16,524 bases of DNA, from assembly GCA_900751815.1 (NCBI GenBank), contig CAADST010000130.1, positions 1 to 16,524 on the forward strand, given 5' to 3'. Each line of letters starts with the position of its first letter. Positions within the stretch are counted from its first letter, which is position 1. The notes beneath the pieces are model-generated. The model saw nothing but the letters and a program-made list of their open reading frames with translations, had not been told where the DNA came from and did not search any database. The stretch comes from Bacilli bacterium. GTDB lineage: Bacteria > Bacillota_I > Bacilli_A > RF39 > UBA660. Below are positions 1 through 6,064 of the stretch, piece by piece. The position numbers and the translations under genes were made by a program.

Positions 1-891
1 AGATGTACTATTTGTTTTCCAACCACTTTTAAGTAGATTTGTAACAGTCGATGCCTTTATTTTATTAAAACCAAGTTCATTAGAATAACTGTAATATAAA
101 CCTAATTCATCAAAAGAAAATATAGCCATAAAATTTAATTCATCAGTATTTTCATAAGATAAATTAAATTGTTTTAATGTACTTAATTCTTCATTTGTTA
201 ATATTTTATTAAATAAAGTATTAATATACCTAATTGCTTCATGTTCTCCTTTAAAATCCTTAGCTAATACTTCTTTTATTTTTCTTATTTTAAAATCTAG
301 TATTTCTGCTTTAGTTTTACCACTAAAATTTGTATTATTTAAAATCCTTTTAAATTCATCAATATAATCATCTGTATATTTATCAGCAATAAACCCGAGT
401 TTTTTATCCATTTCTTCACATTCTCTTAAAGAAATGATATCATAATCATTATTACTGTTAGTAGTAAAACCAAATTCTTTAGTTCTAAGACCCGCTTGGA
501 TATTGGATAAATCTAGCGTTAAATCAAGAAGTATTTTTAAATTATCTTTAAATGTTACTTCTGTTGCTACATGTTCTTTATTAAAACTTCTGCCATTAAT
601 TTTTCTTTCTATTACTTTAGCATGACATGTAGGTACTAAACCATTTATTAATACTGTAAGTACTTCACTTATTTGATAACATGTTTGATATCTACTAATT
701 TCATTATCCGCATAGTCAAGAGGTTTAGAGATAACTGATTCATCTGCCACTATGCGGTAATCATAACTAAATAACTTACCTAAATTAATATAAATATATC
801 TTACTTTTTCTAAGCCTGTTAAATCATCTGGCATAGATGTAGCAATAAAGTTTATTGAAGGTATAATATTTTGACCAACTTTTAAGTTCAT
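1..891 (-). CDS. Transglutaminase-like cysteine hydrolase, 3' end outside window
   Basis: The frame is open from the ATG at 889-891 to the first base of the window (297 codons, no stop), so the C-terminus is missing. The start is chosen because GGATGTGAT, one mismatch from the ideal GGAGGTGAT ribosome binding site, lies 4 bases upstream. I do not recognise a named family. Residues 28-48 (EKVRYIYINLGKLFSYD...) precede a Cys at 71 in YQTCYQISEVL, a His at 107 in HVATEV and an Asp at 123 in LLDLTLDL. The order and spacing C-36-H-16-D, with the H-x-x-x-E-V and D-x-T contexts, match the papain-like/transglutaminase fold, so I infer a Cys-His-Asp hydrolase or transferase. No signal peptide or membrane segment is visible, so it is probably cytosolic. 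Substrate unknown. It sits where prfB follows secA in B. subtilis, which suggests an inserted accessory gene. Confidence 0.72.
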   Translation of the reverse strand, partial: MNLKVGQNIIPSINFIATSMPDDLTGLEKVRYIYINLGKLFSYDYRIVADESVISKPLDYADNEISRYQTCYQISEVLTVLINGLVPTCHAKVIERKINGRSFNKEHVATEVTFKDNLKILLDLTLDLSNIQAGLRTKEFGFTTNSNNDYDIISLRECEEMDKKLGFIADKYTDDYIDEFKRILNNTNFSGKTKAEILDFKIRKIKEVLAKDFKGEHEAIRYINTLFNKILTNEELSTLKQFNLSYENTDELNFMAIFSFDELGLYYSYSNELGFNKIKASTVTNLLKSGWKTNSTS

Positions 892-922
892 AATTATCAC
901 ATCCAATATAATTATACAATAT

Positions 923-952
923 AGTATAATAAAAAGCTAATATTAGTTACAA
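923..952 (-). promoter_or_regulatory. Candidate sigma-A promoter of the transglutaminase-like gene
   Basis: Minus strand: TTGTAA (947-952) and TATACT (923-928) are separated by 18 bases. Transcription would begin near 916, about 25 bases before the ATG. The palindromes at 955-1001 lie directly upstream of the -35. Confidence 0.5.
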
Positions 953-954
953 CC

Positions 955-1001
955 CACATGTTCCATTTTGGAACATGTGATATATGTTTCTGAACATGTT
1001 C
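955..1001. promoter_or_regulatory. Operator-like palindromes upstream of the promoter
   Basis: A perfect inverted repeat, CACATGTTCC (955-964) and GGAACATGTG (970-979), has a 5-base centre. It is followed 12 bases away by the perfect palindrome GAACATGTTC (992-1001). Both share the half-site CATGTTC/GAACATG. They lie 2 and about 40 bases upstream of the candidate -35, outside the transcript it would make, and no U-run follows, so DNA binding by a regulator is more likely than an RNA role. The regulator is unknown. Confidence 0.5.
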
Positions 1002-1017
1002 ACTGTTTTTCTTTCAC

Positions 1018-1052
1018 AAAAAATATTGACAAATGCTAATGTCAATATTTTT
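1018..1052 (-). terminator. Rho-independent terminator of secA
   Basis: AAAAATATTGAC (1019-1030) and GTCAATATTTTT (1041-1052) form a 12-bp stem with a 10-base loop. On the minus strand the 3' arm runs into a T-tract ending at 1018. It lies about 50 bases after the secA stop. Confidence 0.72.
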
Positions 1053-1064
1053 AATTTTACTTAG

Positions 1065-1096
1065 TTTTAATTTGGTCGAATTCGACTAAATTAAAA
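1065..1096. repeat. 32-bp near-perfect palindrome after secA
   Basis: Two 16-base arms meet at GTCGAATTCGAC (1075-1086), with only one non-complementary position (a G-T pair at 1074/1087). It begins 6 bases after the secA stop. No U-run follows directly on the minus strand, so it is not a standard terminator by itself. It could be a first hairpin stabilising the transcript or a binding site for a dimeric protein. Confidence 0.6.
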
Positions 1097-1102
1097 TTTT
1101 AA

Positions 1103-3598
1103 CTATGCATTCTTTCCACAACAATTTTTATATTTCTTTCCTGAGCCGCAGATGCAAGGGTCATTTCTACCTATTTTAGCTGCAACTCTTTTTGGAGCTG
1201 CTTTTACTTTTTCTTTACCGTCGTTTGCTTGACCTTGTAAAGTTTGTTTTCTTTCAGTATTTTGTCTTACTTCTGCTTTAAGTAAGAATGTTGCTATATC
1301 ATTATCTATCTTGTTAAGTAGGTTTTCAAACATTTCGTAACCTTCCATTGTATATACTTGAACAGGATTACTTTGTGCATAACCTCTAAGGCCAACACCT
1401 TCTTTTAAGTGTTCCATAGCACTCATGTGTTCTACCCAATTAGAATCAATTACTCTTAAAGATATAGCTTTTTCAAATTCATTCATTAAAGGTGAAGATA
1501 TCATTTTCTTTTCATAATCTTTAATTACTAAATCGAAAATATAATCAACTACTTCTTGCTCTTTTAAATTTTCAATATTTTTAACATCTAAGTTTTGATT
1601 TTTTAAGAAATTTGTATTTACATATTCTACTATTTCTGATAAATCATGTTCTGTTAAATAATTTTCTGGTGGAATATGTGATTCTACTAAATTTCTAATA
1701 GTATTTCTAAATGTTTCGATTATTCTATCATGAATAGATTCTTCGTCTAATATTTCATTCCTTCTAGAATAAATTATTTCTCTTTGTTCATTTAAAACAT
1801 TGTCAAAATCAAGTAGGCTTTTACGATAATCATAGTTATTTCCTTCAACTTTCTTTTGAGCAGATTCAATAGATTTAGTCAAAGTTTTAGAACGGATTGC
1901 TTGAGTTTCTTCAAGGCCTAGACTAGTTAACATGTTTTGAATTCTTTCTGTTCCAAAACGACGCATTAAATCATCATCAAATGATACGAAGAATTGACTA
2001 GTTCCTGGATCTCCTTGACGACCAGCACGACCTCTTAGTTGGTTATCAATACGACGCGATTCATGTCTTTCAGTACCAATTACATAAAGACCTCCGAGTT
2101 CACGAACACCTTCACCCAATTTTATATCGGTTCCACGCCCTGCCATGTTAGTTGCTAGAGTAATAGCTCCTTTTTCCCCAGCATGAGCAATAATTTCCGC
2201 TTCGCGTTCATGATTTTTAGCATTTAATACTTCATGTGGTAATTTATTTTTAGTTAAAAGTTTACTTAATCTTTCATTTGATTCAACAGAAATTGTACCA
2301 ATAAGTATTGGTCTACCTATGTTATGTATTTCTTTTACACAATTAATTATTGCTTCATATTTTCCTTTTTCTGTTGGATAAAGTAGATCCGCTAAATCTT
2401 CTCTGATTACTGGTTTATTTGTTGGAATTTGTATTACATACATGTTATAAATATTTCTAAATTCTTCTTCTTCTGTTTTAGCAGTACCAGTCATACCAGC
2501 TAGTTTATTATACATTCTAAATAAATTTTGGAAGGTAATTGTAGCCATTGTTTTAGTTTCAGTATTAATTGTTACGCCTTCTTTTGCTTCAATTGCTTGA
2601 TGTAAACCTTCCGAATATTGTCTACCATGCATAAGACGACCAGTAAATTGATCAACTATAATAACTGCATCATTTTCAATAACATAATCAATATCTTTTT
2701 TAAAACCATAATTAGCTTTTAGAGCTTGATTAATGTGATGAACTAAAACTGTATTATCTAAATCATAAAGATTTTTGATATTAAGTAGTTTTTCTACGCG
2801 TTTACTTCCTTCTTCGGTTAATGATACATTTTTGGTTTTTAAATCAATTGTATAATCCGTATCTTCTTTTAATTTTTTAGCAACACGGTCAGCATCAATA
2901 TATAAATTATTAGAATTAAATCTACCACCACTAATTATTAATGGAGTTCTAGCTTCATCAATTAAAATAGAGTCAACTTCATCGATGATACAAAAATTTA
3001 ATCCTCTTTGAACCCGATTTTCTTTTTTAACAACCATGTTATCACGAAGATAATCAAAGCCAATTTCATTATTTGTTGAATAAGTTATATCAGCATTGTA
3101 AGCCTCTTGTTTTTCTTTAGGACTAAGTTCCCGAAGGTTAACACCAACAGTGATACCTAATAAATCATAAATTGGTCCCATCCACTGTGCATTTCTTTGG
3201 GACAAGTATTCATTAGTTGTTACAACATGGACACCTTTTCCTTCAAGGGCATTAAGATAAGCCGGCAAAACAGTGGTTAAGGTTTTTCCTTCGCCAGTTT
3301 TCATTTCCGCAATATTACCAAAGTGGATTGCTAAACCACCAAGGATTTGGACATGGAATGGTTTTTCCCCAATAGCCCTATAAGCGGATTCTCTGGCAAC
3401 AGCAAACGCTGGAACTATTATATCTTCTAGAGTTTTTCCAGTTTCAAGCTCTGCTTTAAATTCAATAGTTTTTTCTTTAAGTTCAGCATCACTTAATTTT
3501 TGAATTTCTGGTTCCATTGCTTCGATTTCTTTAGCAATACTCTCAAAACGACTTAATTCTTTATATTCACTATCTAATAACTTCTTTAAAAATTTCAT
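1103..3598 (-). CDS. secA: Protein translocase ATPase SecA
   Basis: SecA is the ATPase motor that pushes unfolded preproteins through SecYEG. The 831-residue product shows the full set of landmarks: Walker A TGEGKT (101-106), DEVDSILIDEARTP (206 onward), the helicase-type TNMAGRGTDI and GRAGRQGDPG motifs, and the C-terminal zinc finger C815-x-C817...C826-C827 that binds SecB or ribosomes. Length is normal for a Firmicute SecA. The frame extends 5 codons upstream to 3613, but AGGTGG lies 5 bases before the ATG at 3596-3598 and the family begins MKFLKKL-like, so that start is preferred. hpf is upstream, as in B. subtilis. The usual downstream partner prfB is absent. A terminator separates it from hpf, so it probably has its own promoter (-10 at 3616-3621). 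Confidence 0.98.
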   Translation of the reverse strand: MKFLKKLLDSEYKELSRFESIAKEIEAMEPEIQKLSDAELKEKTIEFKAELETGKTLEDIIVPAFAVARESAYRAIGEKPFHVQILGGLAIHFGNIAEMKTGEGKTLTTVLPAYLNALEGKGVHVVTTNEYLSQRNAQWMGPIYDLLGITVGVNLRELSPKEKQEAYNADITYSTNNEIGFDYLRDNMVVKKENRVQRGLNFCIIDEVDSILIDEARTPLIISGGRFNSNNLYIDADRVAKKLKEDTDYTIDLKTKNVSLTEEGSKRVEKLLNIKNLYDLDNTVLVHHINQALKANYGFKKDIDYVIENDAVIIVDQFTGRLMHGRQYSEGLHQAIEAKEGVTINTETKTMATITFQNLFRMYNKLAGMTGTAKTEEEEFRNIYNMYVIQIPTNKPVIREDLADLLYPTEKGKYEAIINCVKEIHNIGRPILIGTISVESNERLSKLLTKNKLPHEVLNAKNHEREAEIIAHAGEKGAITLATNMAGRGTDIKLGEGVRELGGLYVIGTERHESRRIDNQLRGRAGRQGDPGTSQFFVSFDDDLMRRFGTERIQNMLTSLGLEETQAIRSKTLTKSIESAQKKVEGNNYDYRKSLLDFDNVLNEQREIIYSRRNEILDEESIHDRIIETFRNTIRNLVESHIPPENYLTEHDLSEIVEYVNTNFLKNQNLDVKNIENLKEQEVVDYIFDLVIKDYEKKMISSPLMNEFEKAISLRVIDSNWVEHMSAMEHLKEGVGLRGYAQSNPVQVYTMEGYEMFENLLNKIDNDIATFLLKAEVRQNTERKQTLQGQANDGKEKVKAAPKRVAAKIGRNDPCICGSGKKYKNCCGKNA

Positions 3599-3615
3599 TT
3601 TCCACCTCAGCATTT

Positions 3616-3621
3616 ATTATA
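3616..3621 (-). promoter_or_regulatory. Candidate -10 box of secA
   Basis: TATAAT on the minus strand, directly after the T-run of the hpf terminator and about 18 bases before the secA ATG. The matching -35, 17 bases upstream, is poor (TTTAAA, inside the terminator stem), so the call rests on the -10 and the position. Confidence 0.4.
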
Positions 3622-3623
3622 TC

Positions 3624-3651
3624 AAAAAAAATAAGAGTTTTAAACTCTTAT
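3624..3651 (-). terminator. Rho-independent terminator of hpf
   Basis: ATAAGAG (3631-3637) and CTCTTAT (3645-3651) form a stem with a 7-base loop. It is followed on the minus strand by seven T (3630-3624). It lies 34 bases after the hpf stop. Confidence 0.8.
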
Positions 3652-3684
3652 AGTAATTTTTTAATAAACTTTTATTATATTAGT

Positions 3685-4218
3685 TTATTTTACATTAATT
3701 ATACCGTAGCTGCCATCTTTTCTTTTGTATAAAACAGATACACAATCTTCATCAATATTTTTGAAGACAAAGAAATCATGGTTTAAAAGTTCAATTTGTA
3801 ATACCGCTTCTTCTTCATCCATTGGTTTCATATCGATATCTTTTCTTTTAACAATTTTTCCTTCTTCTTCTACTTCTGGAATTTCTTCATAATCAAAATT
3901 CATTTCAAATTTTGGTACATCACGATATTTCTTTTCTAATTTAGCTTTGTTTTTTCTAATTTGTCCTTCAAGTTTATCAATAACTAAATCTGTTGCAGCA
4001 TATAAGTCTTGATGTCTTTCTTCTGCTCTTAGTGTAAATTTAGAAGTTGGAACCGTAACTTCAATGCTTTGGTCTTGATTCTTAACTTTTATAAGAACCT
4101 TACATTCAATTTCCTTTGGTTTTTCAAAATACTTATCAAGTCTACCTAATTTTTCTGTTATGTATTCTTTAATTGCTTTGGTAACTGTTATTTTATCACC
4201 ACGAATACTTATTTTCAA
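3685..4218 (-). CDS. hpf: Long-form ribosome hibernation promoting factor
   Basis: Hpf binds the decoding and tRNA sites of the 30S subunit and, in the long form, dimerises 70S ribosomes into inactive 100S particles in slow growth. Residues 1 to about 100 (MKISIRGDKITVTKAIKEYI...) form the S30AE domain. Residues about 122-177 (the end is KRKDGSYGIINVK) are the dimerisation domain, linked by an acidic stretch. Length 177 is usual for the long type. The start codon is TTG (4216-4218), with GAGGTGAT 6-7 bases upstream; no ATG fits. hpf-secA adjacency is conserved in Bacilli. A terminator follows, so it is probably monocistronic. An extended -10 (TGGTATATT, box at 4239-4244) is a possible promoter, but I see no good -35. 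Confidence 0.95.
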   Translation of the reverse strand: MKISIRGDKITVTKAIKEYITEKLGRLDKYFEKPKEIECKVLIKVKNQDQSIEVTVPTSKFTLRAEERHQDLYAATDLVIDKLEGQIRKNKAKLEKKYRDVPKFEMNFDYEEIPEVEEEGKIVKRKDIDMKPMDEEEAVLQIELLNHDFFVFKNIDEDCVSVLYKRKDGSYGIINVK

Positions 4219-4279
4219 AATATATCACCTCTATTAATAATATACCATAAATTATGAAAAAAAACTACATATTAGTTAG

Positions 4280-4306
4280 AAAAACACATGTATTATTTAC
4301 ATGTGT
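4280..4306 (-). terminator. Terminator overlapping the lipoprotein stop codon
   Basis: ACACATGTA (4284-4292) and TACATGTGT (4298-4306) form a perfect 9-bp stem with a 5-base loop, followed on the minus strand by a T-run (4284-4280). The stop codon at 4293-4295 lies in the loop, so the stem uses the last coding bases. Confidence 0.78.
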
Positions 4307-4742
4307 AGCCTTCTTCTTCCATACCACTTTTAATTTCTTCTAATGTTTCATCAGAATTTATCATATCAGACAAATCATATTCTTCAATAGTTTCTTCACT
4401 TGCTTCATCTAAAGATACTTCATAAGTAACTCTAAAAGCATGATTATCTTCATCAACAGCAGTAGATATTTTAATACCATCTTCTTCAACTGGTTCAAAA
4501 GTTGAATTCATTGTTGATACGAACGAATCCCACATTGTAATCATGTCATCATCATTTAATTTCATATCCATATTCATTGTAAATTCATTAACTTTATCAT
4601 CTTTAAATGTCATAATTACTTCACTAGTATAAATCATACCGTCTTCTTCTTCGGACATTGTACAAGTTAATTTTTGTGAACCACAACCAGTTAATAAGAA
4701 TATACCTACTACTAAAAGTGCTACTACTTTTACACTCTTCAA
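4293..4742 (-). CDS. Small secreted lipoprotein, YehR/DUF1307-like
   Basis: The 149-residue product begins with a type II signal peptide: MKSVK, a hydrophobic run and the lipobox LLTGC. The mature lipoprotein would therefore be tethered to the membrane by Cys 20. The rest is short and strongly acidic, with alternating beta-like segments (SEVIMTFKDDKVNEFTMNMD, RVTYEVSL) and a C-terminal helix ending EEEGYTCK. This layout resembles the YehR/DUF1307 lipoproteins, but that is a resemblance in plan, not a confident match. Two further Cys, one near residue 27 and one near the C-terminus, could pair. The start is TTG (4740-4742), with AGGAGG 9 bases upstream. It has its own terminator, and the csp terminator lies upstream, so it is probably a single-gene unit. 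I saw no convincing -35/-10 pair in 4743-4797. Confidence 0.85.
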   Translation of the reverse strand: MKSVKVVALLVVGIFLLTGCGSQKLTCTMSEEEDGMIYTSEVIMTFKDDKVNEFTMNMDMKLNDDDMITMWDSFVSTMNSTFEPVEEDGIKISTAVDEDNHAFRVTYEVSLDEASEETIEEYDLSDMINSDETLEEIKSGMEEEGYTCK

Positions 4743-4797
4743 TTAATAGTTCCTCCTTTCTAATTTAAGGATACTATATAATAGAAAAAATAGCAAG

Positions 4798-4822
4798 AAA
4801 AAACTAGAAATTAATCTAGTTT
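4798..4822 (-). terminator. Rho-independent terminator of csp
   Basis: AAACTAGA (4801-4808) and TCTAGTTT (4815-4822) form a perfect 8-bp stem with a 6-base loop, followed on the minus strand by a T-run to 4798. It lies 14 bases after the csp stop. Confidence 0.8.
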
Positions 4823-4836
4823 AGTTGCTACTTCAT

Positions 4837-5052
4837 CTAACCAATTGCAGTCTTTTCTTCTTCTACTACATCAATTGCTTGCAGTCCCTTAGATGTTTCA
4901 ATTAATTTAAAATTAACTAAAGAGCCTTCGGTTAATGTCTTATACCCATCTTTGACTATAGCAGAATAATGCACGAAAATGTCAGACAACTCAGCATATT
5001 CGATAAAGCCATAGCCTTTTTCGTTGTTGAACCATTTAACTTTGCCTTGCAT
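4837..5052 (-). CDS. csp: Cold-shock domain protein (CspA family)
   Basis: A 71-residue single OB-fold protein that binds single-stranded RNA and DNA and acts as an RNA chaperone. The nucleic-acid-binding motifs are both present: RNP1 KGYGFI (12-17) and RNP2 DIFVHY (24-29), after the typical KVKWFNNEKG. The frame opens at a GTG at 5064, but family members begin M-x-G-x-VKWF, so the ATG at 5050-5052 is preferred, with GGAG 11 bases upstream; the upstream GTG overlaps that site. It has a good sigma-A promoter, and two Spo0A-box sequences lie just upstream, unusual for a csp gene. A terminator follows. Alternative: one of several paralogues; the sequence cannot tell which. Confidence 0.94.
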   Translation of the reverse strand: MQGKVKWFNNEKGYGFIEYAELSDIFVHYSAIVKDGYKTLTEGSLVNFKLIETSKGLQAIDVVEEEKTAIG

Positions 5053-5083
5053 CACTTCAATCACTCCTTCCTTCTTTATCTTA

Positions 5084-5112
5084 ACTTTACCACTAATTTA
5101 TGCGTAATGCAA
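5084..5112 (-). promoter_or_regulatory. Sigma-A promoter of csp
   Basis: Minus strand: TTGCAT (5107-5112), a 17-base spacer, then TAAAGT (5084-5089). Predicted transcription start near 5077, giving a leader of about 25 bases. Confidence 0.72.
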
Positions 5113-5121
5113 GAAAAACCG

Positions 5122-5141
5122 TTCGACAAAATTCGACAAAA
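5122..5141 (-). promoter_or_regulatory. Tandem Spo0A (0A) boxes upstream of csp
   Basis: The 10-base unit TTTTGTCGAA occurs twice head to tail (5141-5132 and 5131-5122, minus strand). Each contains the 0A-box core TGTCGAA, and the cores are 10 bp apart, the spacing known for a Spo0A dimer on the B. subtilis abrB promoter. The boxes lie 9 bases upstream of the csp -35, about -45 to -64 from the predicted start, a position suited to activation. Binding is inferred; a spo0A gene is not in the window. Confidence 0.62.
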
Positions 5142-5166
5142 GAATTAATATTTTAGGGCTTTTTTG

Positions 5167-5766
5167 CTAATTATTATCAATTAAATAGGTCTCAAAGTTA
5201 GTAAATATGTAGGTTTTGTTATCATATTTGTTTTCGAAATAGTCAAAAATTTTTTGTAAAAAATCTCCGTGACCTAATAAAATTATTTCTTTATTTTGAA
5301 TTCTATCTTTGATACTTGATAGTAATTTATCAATTGTTAGAAAATAATTATTATAGATAATAAAGGAATTTATTTTTTTATATTCATCAATAAATGATAG
5401 ATTCATAAAATTATCAAATACATTTAAGTAACAGTTGTTATTATTTAATTTATAGGTTTTAATCTCATTATCTACCACTATTTTACGATAATTAAATCTT
5501 TCAAATAATTTTTTTAACAAAGTAATATCTGCTGGTGTATAATTTGGAGATACAATGATTTTTATTGTATCTCCAAGTAAATTATTATTTAAGTTATTAT
5601 CTTTTAATATTTTTTCATACACCTTAATAAACTTATCAATATTATATATTTTACCATACTCTATAATGCCTAAATTAATTTTATATTTTATTAATTTATC
5701 TTTTTTCTTGTTTTTTAAATAAATACAATCATCTGTTAAATATAATACATTATTAAGTTTTGCCAT
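5167..5766 (-). CDS. Degenerate actin-like (MreB/Mbl-related) protein at the mbl position
   Basis: No clear family. The 199-residue Asn/Lys-rich product keeps what looks like the secondary-structure order of MreB in shortened form. LGIIEYGKIYNIDKFIKVY resembles the 'GvI.d...l..fik' segment. IKIIVSPNYTPADITLLKKL, followed by FERFNYRKIVVDNEIKTY, resembles 'vvVPs.iTe.errAv..a....Ga..v.li.Ep'. NVFDNFMNLSFID sits where DIGGGTTE would be, and EIILLGHGDFL where LTGGGA would be. The Gly-rich phosphate loops and the catalytic Glu are absent, so ATP binding is doubtful, and it is about 130 residues shorter than Mbl. Context supports the relationship: spoIIID is followed by mbl in Bacillus, and here its stop TAA shares one base with this ATG (SD AAGGGAG), so the two are translationally coupled. 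The fold assignment is inference; a wholly unrelated hypothetical protein remains possible. Confidence 0.82.
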   Translation of the reverse strand: MAKLNNVLYLTDDCIYLKNKKKDKLIKYKINLGIIEYGKIYNIDKFIKVYEKILKDNNLNNNLLGDTIKIIVSPNYTPADITLLKKLFERFNYRKIVVDNEIKTYKLNNNNCYLNVFDNFMNLSFIDEYKKINSFIIYNNYFLTIDKLLSSIKDRIQNKEIILLGHGDFLQKIFDYFENKYDNKTYIFTNFETYLIDNN

Positions 5767-6017
5767 TAATCTCCCTTCTTATATTTTGCTTTAGTACTTT
5801 CTCCTCCCCTTAAGTGTTTTGTTCTTTCATGATTATCAAATATTTCATTTATCGATTTAGATAAATTTTCATCAATACTTTTGAGTCTTCGTGATAAATC
5901 ATTATGAACGGTACTTTTGCTGATATTAAACTTACTTGCCGTTTCTCTAATAGTTTCTTTGGTGTTTAGAATGTGATTGGCCTCATCTAAAACACGCTTT
6001 TTAATATTTTCTTTCAT
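5766..6017 (-). CDS. spoIIID: Sporulation transcriptional regulator SpoIIID
   Basis: SpoIIID is the small mother-cell DNA-binding protein that tunes the sigma-E regulon and helps turn on sigK during sporulation. The 83-residue product matches throughout: KKRVLDEANHIL, the helix-turn-helix (ETASKFNISKSTVHNDLSRR, roughly 24-44) and the C-terminal basic tail with HLRGGESTKAKYKK, the family signature. The frame can be extended two codons to a TTG at 6023, but the ATG at 6015-6017 with AAGGGG 10 bases upstream is preferred. The ribosome binding site lies in one arm of a hairpin (6029-6055). The last base of its stop is the first base of the next gene. It lies downstream of spoIID and spoIIQ, as in Bacillus. 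Confidence 0.96.
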   Translation of the reverse strand: MKENIKKRVLDEANHILNTKETIRETASKFNISKSTVHNDLSRRLKSIDENLSKSINEIFDNHERTKHLRGGESTKAKYKKGD

Positions 6018-6028
6018 AACCAAACAAC

Positions 6029-6055
6029 CCCTTAATAAATTATATTAATTAAGGG
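6029..6055 (-). promoter_or_regulatory. Hairpin that pairs the spoIIID ribosome binding site
   Basis: CCCTTAAT (6029-6036) and ATTAAGGG (6048-6055) are perfectly complementary, with an 11-base loop. On the minus-strand RNA the 3' arm contains most of the AAGGGG ribosome binding site of spoIIID. No U-run follows, so it is not a standard terminator of spoIIQ. The loop also contains TATAAT on the minus strand, but no -35 fits. Confidence 0.45.
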
Positions 6056-6064
6056 ATTATTTTA

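Noticed and set aside
992..1001. GAACATGTTC as a LexA (SOS) box
   Set aside because: The Gram-positive LexA site needs GAAC and GTTC separated by four bases; here there are two.
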